A stretch of 64,000 nucleotides of DNA from Myxocyprinus asiaticus (taxonomy: Eukaryota; Chordata; Actinopteri; Cypriniformes; Catostomidae), in NCBI RefSeq assembly GCF_019703515.2, contig NC_059372.1:27827931-27891930 (forward strand). The letters run 5' to 3'. This document shows positions 44,869 to 56,385 of this stretch, one piece after another (the first letter of the stretch is position 1; every line of letters begins with the position of its first letter). The translations under genes and the position numbers were made by a program. A model generated the notes under the pieces. That model was not told the origin of the DNA. It did not search any database and saw nothing but the letters and a program-made list of their open reading frames with translations.

Positions 44869-46525
44869 GAGACACCCTGGACGCCATGCAAGGAGCAGAC
44901 GTGTGAGCAACGAGCTGTGCGATCACGGCGATGGAAATAAAATTCTCTGAGTTAGGTACAAGAGTGACTGATGTTGAAAAACATTTTCTGGAATCTTCGG
45001 AGAGGGAATTAACCGCTAATCCACCCGCGACCAAAGTTGATATGGAACATCTCCTTGAAAAGCTTGAAGATCTTGAAAATATAAGCCGCAGGAATAACGT
45101 TCGAATTGTTGGAATTCCTGAGCTTGAGGAGGGCAGAGATGTGGTGAAATTCCTAGACGAGTTTTTCCCGAGTCTGCTCGACATAACAGGGCACAAGCTG
45201 GAAATTGAGCGAGCTCACAGAGTTCCAGCTCACAGATCTGCTGAGGGAGACAGGCCTAGATCGATTCTGGCCAGATTTCTGAGATCATCCGATAAAGATC
45301 TTGTGTTGCACCAGGCGAGGAGCAAAGGAAAGCTTTCTTGGAAGAACCATAATATTTTCTTGTTCCCGGACTTTGCGAGTTCGACGAGAGAAACACGATC
45401 GGTTCAAGGAATGTAAGAAACTCTTACATCAGAAAAACATCTCGTTTGCTCTGATGTTTCCTGCCAAACTGAGAATAGAAACGATAAACGGTCGCAAAGT
45501 ATTCACATGTCCAAATCTGGCAATGTCTTTTATAGAATCAATGACTGAGTAAACCATTGGATGTTTCTCATGTGAGTGGGCCTGACTCGCTGTACTAACT
45601 CTTGAGGATGCTGGGCGACATTTTGGATTTTTTGCGTTGGCTCCGCCGAGCAGCTGGAGCTTGTTTTGTGAATAACACTTTTCCTTAAAGAAACTTTTGC
45701 ATTGATAAAAGATTACTTTTGCATTGAAGTTCCCAGACAGATTGAGAGTGGACACTATGGATGACCGCAAAATTTCTACATGCTGCTCACACAAAGGATG
45801 TTTTTTATGAAGCCGACGGATTATGTAAGTCATGGTATATACTTTTATGCAGCCTCCGAGTGAATTGACTCGACCATCCGGGGAACCGGGATGCCGGTTT
45901 TGTTTCTTTTTGTATTGGTTCCGCCTAGTGGCTGGAGCTTGTTCTATTGAATAACACTCCTTGGAACAGCTGTGGATTAATCTGTTCGTTCTTCGTGCTT
46001 ATTCCTCCTGCTGGCTGTAGTTTGTTTTGAGTTTTTTTAATTATTATTTTTATGGGACATTGGAATGATTACGTCATCCGCTGAACTCATAACAGCTGGC
46101 TCACTGAACATTCGTTTGTCTGTCCGAGGGATCTGAACGGTTTTATATCAGCTGGAATTTGTCTTGTGGAAGATCACATCCTTGAAACAGTTCTGTGAAT
46201 GAATCTACACGTTCTTAGTGTTCATTCTTCCTATTGACTGGGTTTATTTTACAAAGTATTTTCTGTTATGTAATTTTGCCTTGCAAATTTGTGAGACAAA
46301 ATTGAGCAATCCGATGGCAAAGTTGTCGTGGGGACTCGTGGGCGTTCATGGACCTTTTGAGTTTAGAGGGATTGTCGCCGGTTGGTGCTGTCGTGCGTGG
46401 GGTTAATGCGCACGTTTTTCTTTTTTCTGTTTGTTTTTTTCGGGGGTTGATTGTTTCACTATTGGGGAATGTGGTCTTTATAATTTTGTTTTTGACACAC
46501 AATTTATTTTTTCTTCTATATCAAA

Positions 46526-47200
46526 ATGTCAAATGTTAATATGAGTGTACTATCTCTCTCCACATGGAATGTGAATGGGTTGGGGCACCCCATAAAAAGA
46601 AGGAAGGTTATTACTTTTCTTAAACGTAAGAAATATGATATAGTGTTTCTTCAAGAAACACATCTCTCCCCGCAGGAAGCTGAAAAATTTGGGAAGATAT
46701 GGGGTGGACATGTTTTCTTTAGTGTTGGCTCAAGTAAGAGCAAGGGAGTCATTATATTGATTAATAAACATCTACAATTCAAATGTCTCAAACAGAGCAA
46801 AGATAAATTAGGAAGAGTAATTATTGTTTTAGCTGAAATTCAAGGGCAAAGGTTGATTTTGGCTAATATTTATGCACCTAACGCTGATGATCATGGCTTT
46901 TTTATAGATCTTGAAGGGATGTTGCAAACCGTTGGCACCCCTCATGATATAATATTGGGAGGAGTCTTTAATCTTTTGATGGAATCAGTGCTTGATCATA
47001 GTGAAGCAAAAGTGTGCAAATCCCCTAGAGCAACATTGATGCTTCACAGGATGTGTAAAAATCTTGGTCTTACAGACATTTGGAGACTTTTGAACCCATC
47101 TGGTAGGGACTATACATTTTTTTCATCAGTCCACAAGATTTATTCTAGAATAGATTTTTTTTTTTTTAATATCCAAATCCCTTATTTCATCTGTTGTTGA
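46526..47200 (+). pseudogene. L1 ORF2 endonuclease domain, frameshifted, active-site change
   Basis: APE-type endonuclease that nicks target DNA for target-primed reverse transcription. Starts MSNVNMSVLSLSTWNVNGLG (active-site Asn), then LQETHL (active-site Glu), NIYAPN (Tyr), GGVFNLL where the family has GDFN, SRIDFF and, after a poly-T frameshift near 47156-47166, VSDHALVSLE in another frame. The Asp to Val change removes a catalytic residue by family knowledge. Confidence 0.85.
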
Positions 47201-47875
47201 TTGCTCAATTGGAAATATCTTAGTCTCAGATCACGCCCTGGTGAGTTTAGAGGTGATGCCACATATAGAGAAAAATAAATCTTATAGTTGGTGCCTTAAT
47301 GTGTCCCTTTTGCAAAATCCTGATTTCCAACAAATGTTAAAGACTGAAATCAGTGTTTATATGGAGACCAACTGGTCCTCGGTATCCTCTGTGGGCGTGG
47401 CTTGGGAGGCACTTAAGGCGGTTCTTAGGGGTCGGATCATACAGTATGCCTCATTCATCAAAAAATCCAAAACACAAGAACTCGTGGAGTTGGAAGGGAA
47501 TTTTAAAAGTGCAGAGGCAGAGCTGAAGCGCCGTATGTCATCTGATGGCCTCAGAGAATTGACTCGTTTGAAATACAGATGTAATACTATTCTGTCACAG
47601 AAAGTGGAGTTTTGGTTATTCAGGGCAAGACAGTCATACTTTGAGTCAGGTGATAAAGCAGGAAAACTTTTGGCTAGATATATAAAGCAGAGAGAGTCTT
47701 TTTCTATCATTCCCTCAGTGAAATCTGCTTGTGGTGAAATATTTACCTCGGCTATTGATATTAATAATGCTTTTAATGAGTTCTATCTTGATCTCTATAG
47801 GTCCACGTCTTCGTCTACTGGGAAGATATTAGGAACTTTGTGGAACCATTAGATCTCCCTAAACTGACGAATGAG

Positions 47876-49232
47876 CAAAATAACTCTCTTGATTCTTAGA
47901 TAACCTTGGAGGAGCTTGATGAGGTAATTAAGTCCCTGCCTACAGGCAAGGCTCCAGGGCCTGACGGCTTTGCCGCTGAGTTTTTCAAATCTTATGCTAC
48001 AGAACTGGCGCCACTTTTGTTAGAAGTTTATACTGATTCATTAAAGAATGGAAAGCTTCCGCCAACCATGACACAAGCCCGGATCAGTCTGATTCTAAAA
48101 AAGGATAAAGATCCAAGCGAGTGTAAAAGTTACCGCCCAATTTCGCTGATCCAGTTAGATGTAAAAATTTTGTCCAAAATTCTGGCTAATCGATTAAGTA
48201 AAGTTATGACATCTCTTATACATATAGATCAGGTGGGGTTTATTCGAGGCCATAGTTCTTCTGATAATATTAGGCGTTTCATCAATATCATGTGGTCAGT
48301 AGCGAATGATCAATCTCCGGTTGCTGCCATCTCACTTGACGCCGAAAAGGCGTTTGATATGGTAGAATGGGATTATCTTTTCAAGATTTTGCAAAAGGTA
48401 TGGGTTCGGGAATACATTTATTGGTTGGAATAAGTTACTTTATAGACACCCTGTAGCAGCGGTACAAACAAATGAGTTTACTCTGGATAGGGGCACCCGG
48501 CAGGGTTGCCCTCTTTCCCCATTATTGTTCTGTCTTGCCCTGGAACCATTAGCAGCCTCGATTATAAGGGAGGATGATTTTCCAGGGGTGATTGCAGGAG
48601 GTGTAGCGCATAAGCTTCTGCTTTACGCAGATGATATTTTATTATTCGTCTCCGACCCCACTAGATCCTTGCCTTGCCTCCACAAAATTATTAACTCCTT
48701 TTCCAAATTCTCAGGATACAGAGTCAATTGGTCTAAATCCGAAGCTTTGGCTTTGACAGCGTACTGTCCAGTAACGGCTTTCCAGCCGGGCGCCTTCATG
48801 TGGCCCAAACAGGGAATTAAGTATTTGGGAATTTTATTCCCAGCAAATTTGTCTGATTTAGTCAGAGTTAATTTTGATCCCTTAATAAAAAGGTTTTCGA
48901 ATGATGTGGACAGGTGGGCTTCATTACACTTATCGATGATTGGGAAGGTTAATGTTATTAAAATGAATTGCATTCCAAAATTTAACTATCTGCTACAATC
49001 TCTCCCTGTAGATGTCCCTCTCTCTTATTTTAAGCAATTTGATAGCATAGTGAAGTCCTTCATTTGGAATGGTAAGCGTCCCAGGTTAAATTTCAGTAAA
49101 TTACATAGGCCGATTGACAAAGGTGGGTTAGGCCTACCCAAGATTTTATTTTATTATTATGCATTCAGTCTTAGACATTTGGTTCATTGGACACTTCCAC
49201 CTGAGAGAGGTGGAAGTATTACAATTCACTAA
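47876..49232 (+). pseudogene. L1 ORF2 reverse transcriptase domain, frameshifted
   Basis: Copies RNA into DNA at the nicked target. Motifs in order: LPTGKAPGPDGFAAEF, RISLILKKDKDPSECKSYRP, ISLDAEKAFDMVEW, then a 1-2 base frameshift near 48395-48400, GTRQGCPLSPLLFCLALEPL, LLLYADDILLF (catalytic DD), IKYLGILF. Ends where foreign sequence replaces ORF2 after 49205. Confidence 0.88.
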
Positions 49233-49463
49233 AAATGTTTTTTTTTTATTGGTCTTATGATGTATTCTAATTTTTTGAGATAGTGAATTGGTGGGTTTTT
49301 GTTAAATGTGAGCAAAATTATCACAATTAAAAGAACCAAAGACTTAAACTACTTCAGTCTGTGTGCATTGAATTTATTTAATACACGAGTTTCACAATTT
49401 GAGTTGAATTACTGAAATAAATGAACTTTTCCACGACATTCTAATTTATTGAGATGCACCTGT
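49210..49463. mobile_element. DNA transposon end inserted in L1 ORF2
   Basis: Not L1. Has TATTCTAATTTTTTGAGA at the left, and AATTTATTGAGATGCACCTGTA closes it. ORF2 coding resumes at TGCATTAATAAGTC. A stretch of ORF2 seems to be missing as well. Confidence 0.65.
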
Positions 49464-50570
49464 ATGCATTAATAAGTCTCCTTTTTGTTGGTCAGAGTGG
49501 ATTGCTAGGGGGGTTAATACACTCTGTGATCTTTATGAGAGCAGTGTGTTGAGATCCTTTGAAAATTTGGTTCAGCATTTTGGGATTTCCAGATCTCAGT
49601 TTTTTAGGTATCTACAGCTGTGCCACTTACTCTGTACTATTTTTGGGAATAGCATATACCCCCTTAAAGCAGCAGATACTCTAGGAGAGGTGATTACTGC
49701 TTTTGGAAAAGGTCATGAGGCATCAGTGTATTACTCCTTGTTAATTCAGAGTCTGGGGGACGGAGCCTCGACCACTCTCAAGAGATTATGGGAGAAAGAT
49801 TTAAACTTGGAATTGGTGGAGGGAGAATGGGTTAGGATTCTAAAAACATATAAACTACATCTAGAGATGCAAGGGTGCACCTTATACAATTCAAGATTTT
49901 GCATCAGTTCTATTGGACCCCCTCTAAATTGTATAGGCTTGGTCTCAAAGACACACCCACCTGCTGGCGATGCCAATCAGAGGACAGAGATATAACCCAT
50001 GTCTTTTGGGGGTGTGGTGAGATACAGAAGTTTTGGTTAGAGGTTCAGAGTCTGGTGTGCGTTGTGTTAGGCACTCGGGTATCATTTTGCCCCAGACTCT
50101 GTATCTTGGGCAATGGGGCGGTCATCAACATTGAAAGTAGACACATAAAAAGTTTGGTCTTAACCAGTGTCATGATCACCAGGCAGATTATTTTAAGAGG
50201 CTGGAGGTTGGCTGGAGCACCCTCTTTTCAGGAGTGGTGCTCGGAGATGGGAAGGGTGGCGGCCTTTGAGGAAGGGGCATTTAGAAGAATGGGGAGGTAC
50301 AAGATGTTGTGGAGAAATGGGGTGGGTATTTGTCTTTTATGAATATGTGATTATTATTATTATATTTTTTATTTGATTTTTTTATCTGTTTATTTTTGTG
50401 TGTGTGTGTCTATATTATTTGAGACCACTGTGATGTTGTTGGGGTCAGGGTGGGATTGGGAGGGGGAGGGGTAATAGTGGGGGTTAAGATTGATTCTGTG
50501 TATATGTTTTGTTTTACTTTGTTCATATATGTGAATCAATAAAAATGGTTAATCTGAAAAAAAAAAAAAT

Positions 50571-50571
50571 A

Positions 50572-50633
<62 letters not shown>
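50571..50633. repeat. (TA)n microsatellite after L1 poly-A
   Basis: About 60 bases of TA starting right at the L1 A-tail. Confidence 0.9.
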
Positions 50634-50635
<2 letters not shown>

Positions 50636-51270
50636 TACTTTTACTTCTTTACAGTGGGTGGCGTTCCTGTCGTTAAATTACTGGCTTTAATTTTAATTAA
50701 TGTGTAATTTATTGAGAGATTACTGAATGGGACTTTGAGGACAGCGGAAGTTCACACAGCTGCAGGCGCTGCTGTCACAGACTGTCACTCAATTACTACT
50801 GCAGCATAAAACTCTTCAAAGTGAAACACTTTCTTCGCTCCGAGCAGTGAAAAAAGTATAGTTTCATCATGCAGTGCCTTCATTTAACACCAAGACAAGC
50901 TGATATTTCAAGATTAAAATCACAGCTCCAATTTAAGGCAGCAGGCTGAGGTAAATTTTGGCTCTAATCCTAACGCGGGCTTTTCTCTGTAATGAGATGG
51001 TCATTTTCAGGGTGATAATGTAACTGGGCTCTTATGACATCAGTTTTTAAGTGTACATTTTTAAATCAGTGCAGCAATATATCAGTACGCATTTACCCCG
51101 CGCCCCCGCGGGGGTACTGGCAACTATTGCAGCTACTTCAGGCGGATTAAATGTATAAATACATGTAAACATCCAAGTTAAGTGTAAATCACTGCCATTC
51201 ACAGCGAGGTGCGCGGAGCGCGTGCGTGAGAGATGTGCGGGCGCGAGGCAATCGTTTGGCGAAGAGAATG
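50634..51270. other. intergenic, nothing recognised
   Basis: Contains a GC palindrome CCCGCGCCCCCGCGGGGG near 51096-51114. No gene. Confidence 0.5.
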
Positions 51271-51769
51271 GCTGTGTCCTCAATCGTTCACTCATTCACT
51301 ATTTCCTATATAGTGAATGGCAGTTAGTGCACTATATCTCAGCAGTAAGTGAACGAAATGAGTGAATTCGGACGCTGACGTCGGAGCTCTGGTTCTGTCG
51401 CAGAAACAACTTAACATGAAATTTTAAAATACTTGGACCTTTCTTGTTATTAAATAATATATTAAATACAATAAATCTTCATTCTGTTTGTCATTTTTAA
51501 TATATAATGTGCGTTAATATAAAGAGTAAACACATTTTATCAAATAAAGAGTACATTTTATAATGTATCTGTATGTTTTGCCTCTCTAGATGTTGTTATT
51601 TTAATCAAGTACATCAAATGTACACTCGAAATTAGAGTGCATTGTGGGTAAGAATGAGTGAACAAAAGTAGGGAATGAGTGGCTCACTCAGAATTCAGGC
51701 AATCCTACAAAATGGCAGACACCTGAAATAGTGCACTATATAGTGGATAGGGGGCGGTTTCAGACACAG
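51271..51769. mobile_element. MITE with GCTGTGTC... ends
   Basis: GCTGTGTCCTCAATCG at the left pairs with CGGTTTCAGACACAGC at the right. Inner CACTATATAG/CTATATAGTG words pair too. Confidence 0.75.
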
Positions 51770-52100
51770 CGAGTGTTTCACGACCGGGGTTGGTGCCCTA
51801 CGCACTAGGCTGCGTATATGCATTTAGAGAGCGGCGGTACTACTGTACAGAACTAATGATCTAAATACTTACGACACTGAAAACTGTAACTACACTGAAA
51901 TAAGAATCCACACAGGACTTTAAAAGCTATGAAATAGTGAAAGAAGGCATTAATAAAGCATGATCTTGCTTTGGTTTATATTTCAGCATTATATGTAATG
52001 TCCCTGTGGGACATTTTCAAATTTTCACTGTAAAAATTACTAGAAATATTTCCAAACCTCTCTTCTTATTGACAAATTCATCCAGATCTGACACGAGCCC

Positions 52101-52673
52101 TTAAAGGGATAGTTCACCCAAAAATTACAATTCTCATTATTTACTCATCCTCTTGCCACCCCAGATGTGTATGACTTTCTTTCATATGCTGAACTCAAAT
52201 GAACAACTTGGCAACTTTTTAAAGCTAAACAAAATCACATAAGTCAGCATAAAAGTAATCCATAAGATTCCAGTGGTAAAATCAGTATCTTCAGAAGCGA
52301 TGTGATTGGTGTGGATGAGAAACAGAGAAACAGATCACTTTCACATTCTTCTTGTTTTTGGTGATTCACATTCTTCTCTGCCTATCGCCCCCTGCTGTCT
52401 AGCAAAAAATGACAAATATTGATCTGTTTCTCACCCACACCTATCATATCACTTCTGAAGATATGGATTTAACCAGTGGAGTTTTATGAATTACTTTTAT
52501 GCTGCCTTTATGTGCTTTATGTAGCATAAAAATTTTGACCTGCAGAACTGAAATATTCTTTTAAAAATCTTAATTTGTGTTCAGCAGAAGAAAGGAAGTC
52601 ATACACATCTGGGATGGCATGAGGGAGTAAATGATAAGAGAATTTTCATTTTTGGGTGAACTATCCCTTTAAA
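52101..52673. mobile_element. MITE, family C copy 3
   Basis: Ends TTAAAGGGATAGTTCACCCA and GGGTGAACTATCCCTTTAA, inverted. Same inner blocks as 14983-15624. Confidence 0.87.
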
Positions 52674-53437
52674 GTGATAGCTCAGCCATAATTGAATATT
52701 CTGACATCATTTCCCTACCCTCATGATGTTCCAAACCAGTGTGACACTTTGTATTATGTGGAACACAAAAGATGTTAGACAGAATGTTAGGGACTGACAG
52801 TCTCACTCACCATTCACTTTCAACATACAGAGGGAAAAAAACACATTCACTGAAAGTAAAGAGTGACGCAAACATTCTGTCTACTATCTCCTTAAATAAA
52901 GAAAGTCAAACGGGTTTGGAACAACATGATGGTGAATGATGATATAATTTCCATTAATAATAATAATAATAATAATAATTCTGTAATACATGTTCAATGT
53001 GTATTATGTAATGGAATATTGGGGAGTTAACGTCTATTATGTCATTTGTGAAAGTATTGAGTTACTCACTACTTGAGTACTCTTTTAATTAGATACTTTC
53101 TTACTCTTACTCAAGTAATTATTTATGTTAGTACTTTTACTTCTACTTGAGTTTTTTTTAGTAATTGTACTTTTACTTGAGTACAGTTTTTGGCTACTGT
53201 ACCCACCTCTGCCTTCACCTAACCCTGCCAATAAATCTAACCCTAAACCTAACCTAACAGCGAATGAGTCCGTCTACTGTTGATCCAGCAGATACTCCCA
53301 CATCCTAACTTATGCAGTTGGTTGAGTCGATGTTGTTGTGTTGGGCTGGACAGGTCACTCAAAATTTTTATAGCATCACAGTGTTTACAGTTTTTGAGAA
53401 ATTAAACCTATGAATTTGATATTTTTGTCTCTGCATA
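52674..53437. other. intergenic, repeat fragments and (TAA)n
   Basis: 52690-52950 relates to 3320-3470. (TAA)n at about 52958-52980. 53050-53200 has ACTTGAGTA/TACTTTTACTTGAGT words. No gene. Confidence 0.5.
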
Positions 53438-55190
53438 CACTGCTTAGCCAAAAAGAAAGTCACCGTGGATTTAAATAAGCAGATACTTAAGAGCCTATGA
53501 TTGGATCATTATTGCAGTGATTAATACATTTCAGCTGGCAACAATTCTTTTAACCCCAACTGATGGAGTGTGTAGCTTCTCATTTCTTAAACAACCATGT
53601 CAGAAGACGAAACCTGTGGTCGTGGAAAAGATGTTACTGTGTTTCAGAAGGGGCAAATTATTGGAACTGTCCAACACATTATTAAAACCTGGAAGTATAG
53701 TGGTGAACCGTCAGCTTCGCAGAAGAAATGCGGTCAGAAAAAAATCTTGAATGATCGTGATCAGAGATCACTAAAATGCTTGACGTCACATCGTAATAAA
53801 TCGACAGTAGAACTCACGGCTATGTTTAATAGTGAAAGTAAGAGCATTTCCACACAAACAGTGTGACGAGAATTTACAGGATTGGGACTAAACAGCTGTG
53901 TGGCCACAAGAAAGCCACTTTTTAGTGAGGCTTATCAGAAAAAACAACTTCAATTTGCTAGGGAGCATAAAGATTAGACTGTGGAGCAATGGAAAAAAGT
54001 TTTGTGGTTATGCATAGTGCCCATTGTACAAGCCTCTGGAGGCAGTGTCGTGATCTGGGGTTGCTTCAGTTGGTCGGGTCTAGGCTCAGCATCCTTATGT
54101 GGCAATAAAATTAAGTCAGCTGACTACCTGAATGACCAGGTTATCCCAACAATGGATTTTTTTCTTCCCTGACGGCACGGGCATATTTCAGTACGCACAT
54201 TCGATTGTTCATACAATCTGGTATACTCAGGCTTTCCTTTTAAGGAGGGTCAATTAATTTGGTCTGGGTTTTACTGTGATTACCTTTCTCGGAGTGATTC
54301 TGAAACCCAATCACACTGATATATGCGTACATGTTTTTGTGTTTGTACTAAACGTTGCTTGGCTCAATTTGTGTTTGGCCCTGTTTTAAGGGGTTTTCAG
54401 CCAATTATTGTGTCATTCTCTTACTAAATGTTTGAATGAAAATATAAAAATATATATATATATTTTTTTTATTTTTTTGCTGAATCTGAGTGTTTGAGGC
54501 AGGGAGACTACTTACCTTCTGTACCTGGTTGTGTTTTTTTCTTCACTACGTGCTGTGCTTATCACTATATGATTTTTAGGGACTCGAGTGTGTGTGTAAG
54601 TGTGTGTGTGTAAGTGTGTGTGTGTGATTTGTGGTGTTTTCCAGGACAGATGGTCTCTGCAATTAGTTGCTCCCTGCTGGAAAGCCTCAGCTCTGTTTAG
54701 TGTGTATTTGTGTGTGAATTTTGATTGATGTGATTCTAGATCCACCACAGAGTTTACCAGTGTTTTTACTGTTTTTAATAATTTGGTGACGAATAAGAAG
54801 AAAATATATTTTTATACTGGTATCCACATCTCTTTGCCTTTCTTTGGTGAAAATGGACCTGTGTGACCCATTTTGTGCATGGATTTAATTCCATGTTTGT
54901 GTATATTCCCTGGGTGAAATTCCCAGGGTGGCGTAGTTGGCTACATTCTAATATCTACAATTACCAAAATCCTAATTTAGGCTTCTTTGCTAAACATAAC
55001 CTCTTACCACGCCCCACTCACCACAAATACAAGATCTCGGCCAAAAATTAATGCAACTCTGGATGGATATAAATGTTGTGATGTTGCATAAGGTCAATGC
55101 CACGACGAATGCGTGCCGTAATCAAAGCCAAAGGCAGTCCAACAAAATGTTAGAGTATGCAATTTATTTTATTTTTTTGGCCAGGCAGTG
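53438..55190 (+). mobile_element. Tc1-like transposon interrupted by foreign sequence
   Basis: Left end CACTGCTTAGCCAAAAAGAA and right end TTTTTTGGCCAGGCAGTG are imperfectly inverted; TA at 53436-53437. Transposase pieces: 53597-53866 (GRGKDVTVFQKGQIIGTVQH, TVELTAMFNSES) and 53981-54172 (GGSVVIWGCFSWSGLG). The C-terminus resumes at about 55030 (NACRNQSQRQSNKM). The middle, with the catalytic DN(A) block, is replaced by about 840 bases. Confidence 0.8.
54191..55030. other. unidentified insert inside a Tc1 element
   Basis: Not transposon coding. Has (GT)n with AAGT spacers (54588-54627) and a palindrome-like CCTGGGTGAAATTCCCAGGG near 54909. Could be an LTR of an unfamiliar family; no TG...CA borders with duplication were proven. 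Confidence 0.35.
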
Positions 55191-55229
55191 CACTACTCTG
55201 GGATAGGTGAAAAAGTTACACACCTTAGC

Positions 55230-55670
55230 TTTAAGGGTCACTTACATGTATAGATGTCATAGAGCTGTTCAGCCGTGATGTCAATTTGTTGGTAAACCCG
55301 GAAGAGAAATCGCCATGGGTTCCCTCTGGATTTTCCTTTGGATTTTTATAATGGGTGTTTTCAACTTAAAAGTTAAATAACTTGTGGTAAACATTACTTG
55401 ACGATACGTGGACATTTTGTTCTACAACATACATTACACACTTTCATGCTTCAAACATAAATCCGCCGTGTGTTAAAAAAAAAAAAATCTTGTATGTAAT
55501 TCAATAGGGCTTAAAAATTCACGTAATGTTGTAAAACAAAACGTCCAAGTATCATCAAGTAATGTTTACTACAAAATCCTACTTAACTTGTAAGTTAGGG
55601 TTAGGAAAATCCAGAGGGAACCCATGGCAAATTCTCTTCCAGGTTTTTGGACTACAACCTGAAGAGCTCT
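55230..55670. mobile_element. MITE, family D copy 2
   Basis: Mirror of 22590-22930. Left and right halves are near-palindromic (CCATGGGTTCCCTCTGGATT and AATCCAGAGGGAACCCATGG). Confidence 0.75.
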
Positions 55671-56261
55671 ATTACGTTCAATAACAAAATTACAAACCCA
55701 GTGGAATTTATTTTAAAGAAAGATAGCGCAAGCACATATTTCATGCAAAACATTTCACAAAAAGAAGTTTGGTAGGTTTTTGATAGTTAAAAAAAAAAAC
55801 CTACAACAGATATACTCTTCAAAAATGAAGACAAAGTATTTGGACACTTACTTATTGACAAACTGAGTGGAACATAGCAATTGTAACCGTCATGAACTAC
55901 ACTTGTGTAAGTTGGGAGGAACTGAGTTCATACCACCAATAAAAAAAATTATCTTTGAAACCAGCTGGTTAAAATGGATGGCAAAAGTGGTTAAGAAAAG
56001 TGAAGTTTGTTCTGGGAAGATTTATAAGAAAGTTATTATATCACAATATGTTTGCAGATTCCACTTGTTTGATGTTTTGTTATCTAATGCAATGACATTC
56101 ATACATTTTTACGTGTACAGATACTTTTGCTCCACTGTAGATGAGAGGGTGTAGAAATCATTCCCAAATGACTGAAAAGAATTGTTTTTTCACCCGAGGA
56201 CATGAGTGTCATTATATAGGCCTGCAATATCGGAGGCTTTCACTAGAGGGCTCAGTCCCCA

Positions 56262-56385
56262 TCACACGTCATTAGTTCTTAGAGGTGACGTGTCTGTCTG
56301 TTTTTCATTGGGTGGACGGTCGCGTTTAGTCTTTTTCTTTCAGGTTTGAGTGAATAGAGCTGGATTCAAGTGACCAGGGATCAAT
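56262..56385 (+). promoter_or_regulatory. ssr4 proximal promoter with paired TGACGTG cores and inverted CCAAT
   Basis: CACGTCA at 56265-56271 and TGACGTG at 56286-56292 are the same core in opposite orientations. ATTGG (inverted CCAAT box) is at 56307-56311. The ATG follows about 75 bases later. TGACGTG is the core of the XBP1/ATF6 unfolded-protein-response element, which fits an ER translocon gene. No TATA box was seen. Confidence 0.5.

Larger units (their letters stand above)
44869..50570 (+). mobile_element. L1-like LINE, both ORFs present but broken
   Basis: ORF1 (44931-45416, frame-shifted on to 45552) has a coiled coil and the RRM/C-terminal domain (ISRRNNVRIVGIPE, IERAHRVP). A 970-base linker follows. 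ORF2 runs from 46526 to 50342 in pieces: AP endonuclease 46526-47200, linker 47241-47852, RT 47906-48433 and 48525-49232 (TGKAPGPDGF, YRPISLIQLD, ISLDAEKAFD, LYADDILLF), C-terminal part 49475-50342 with a CWRC..H..C cysteine motif. AATAAA at 50538, then poly-A. 5' truncated or recombined. L1 clade by motif order. Confidence 0.9.

Noticed and set aside
51096..51114. GC palindrome as a terminator
   Set aside because: No gene nearby, no T run, and the genome is eukaryotic.
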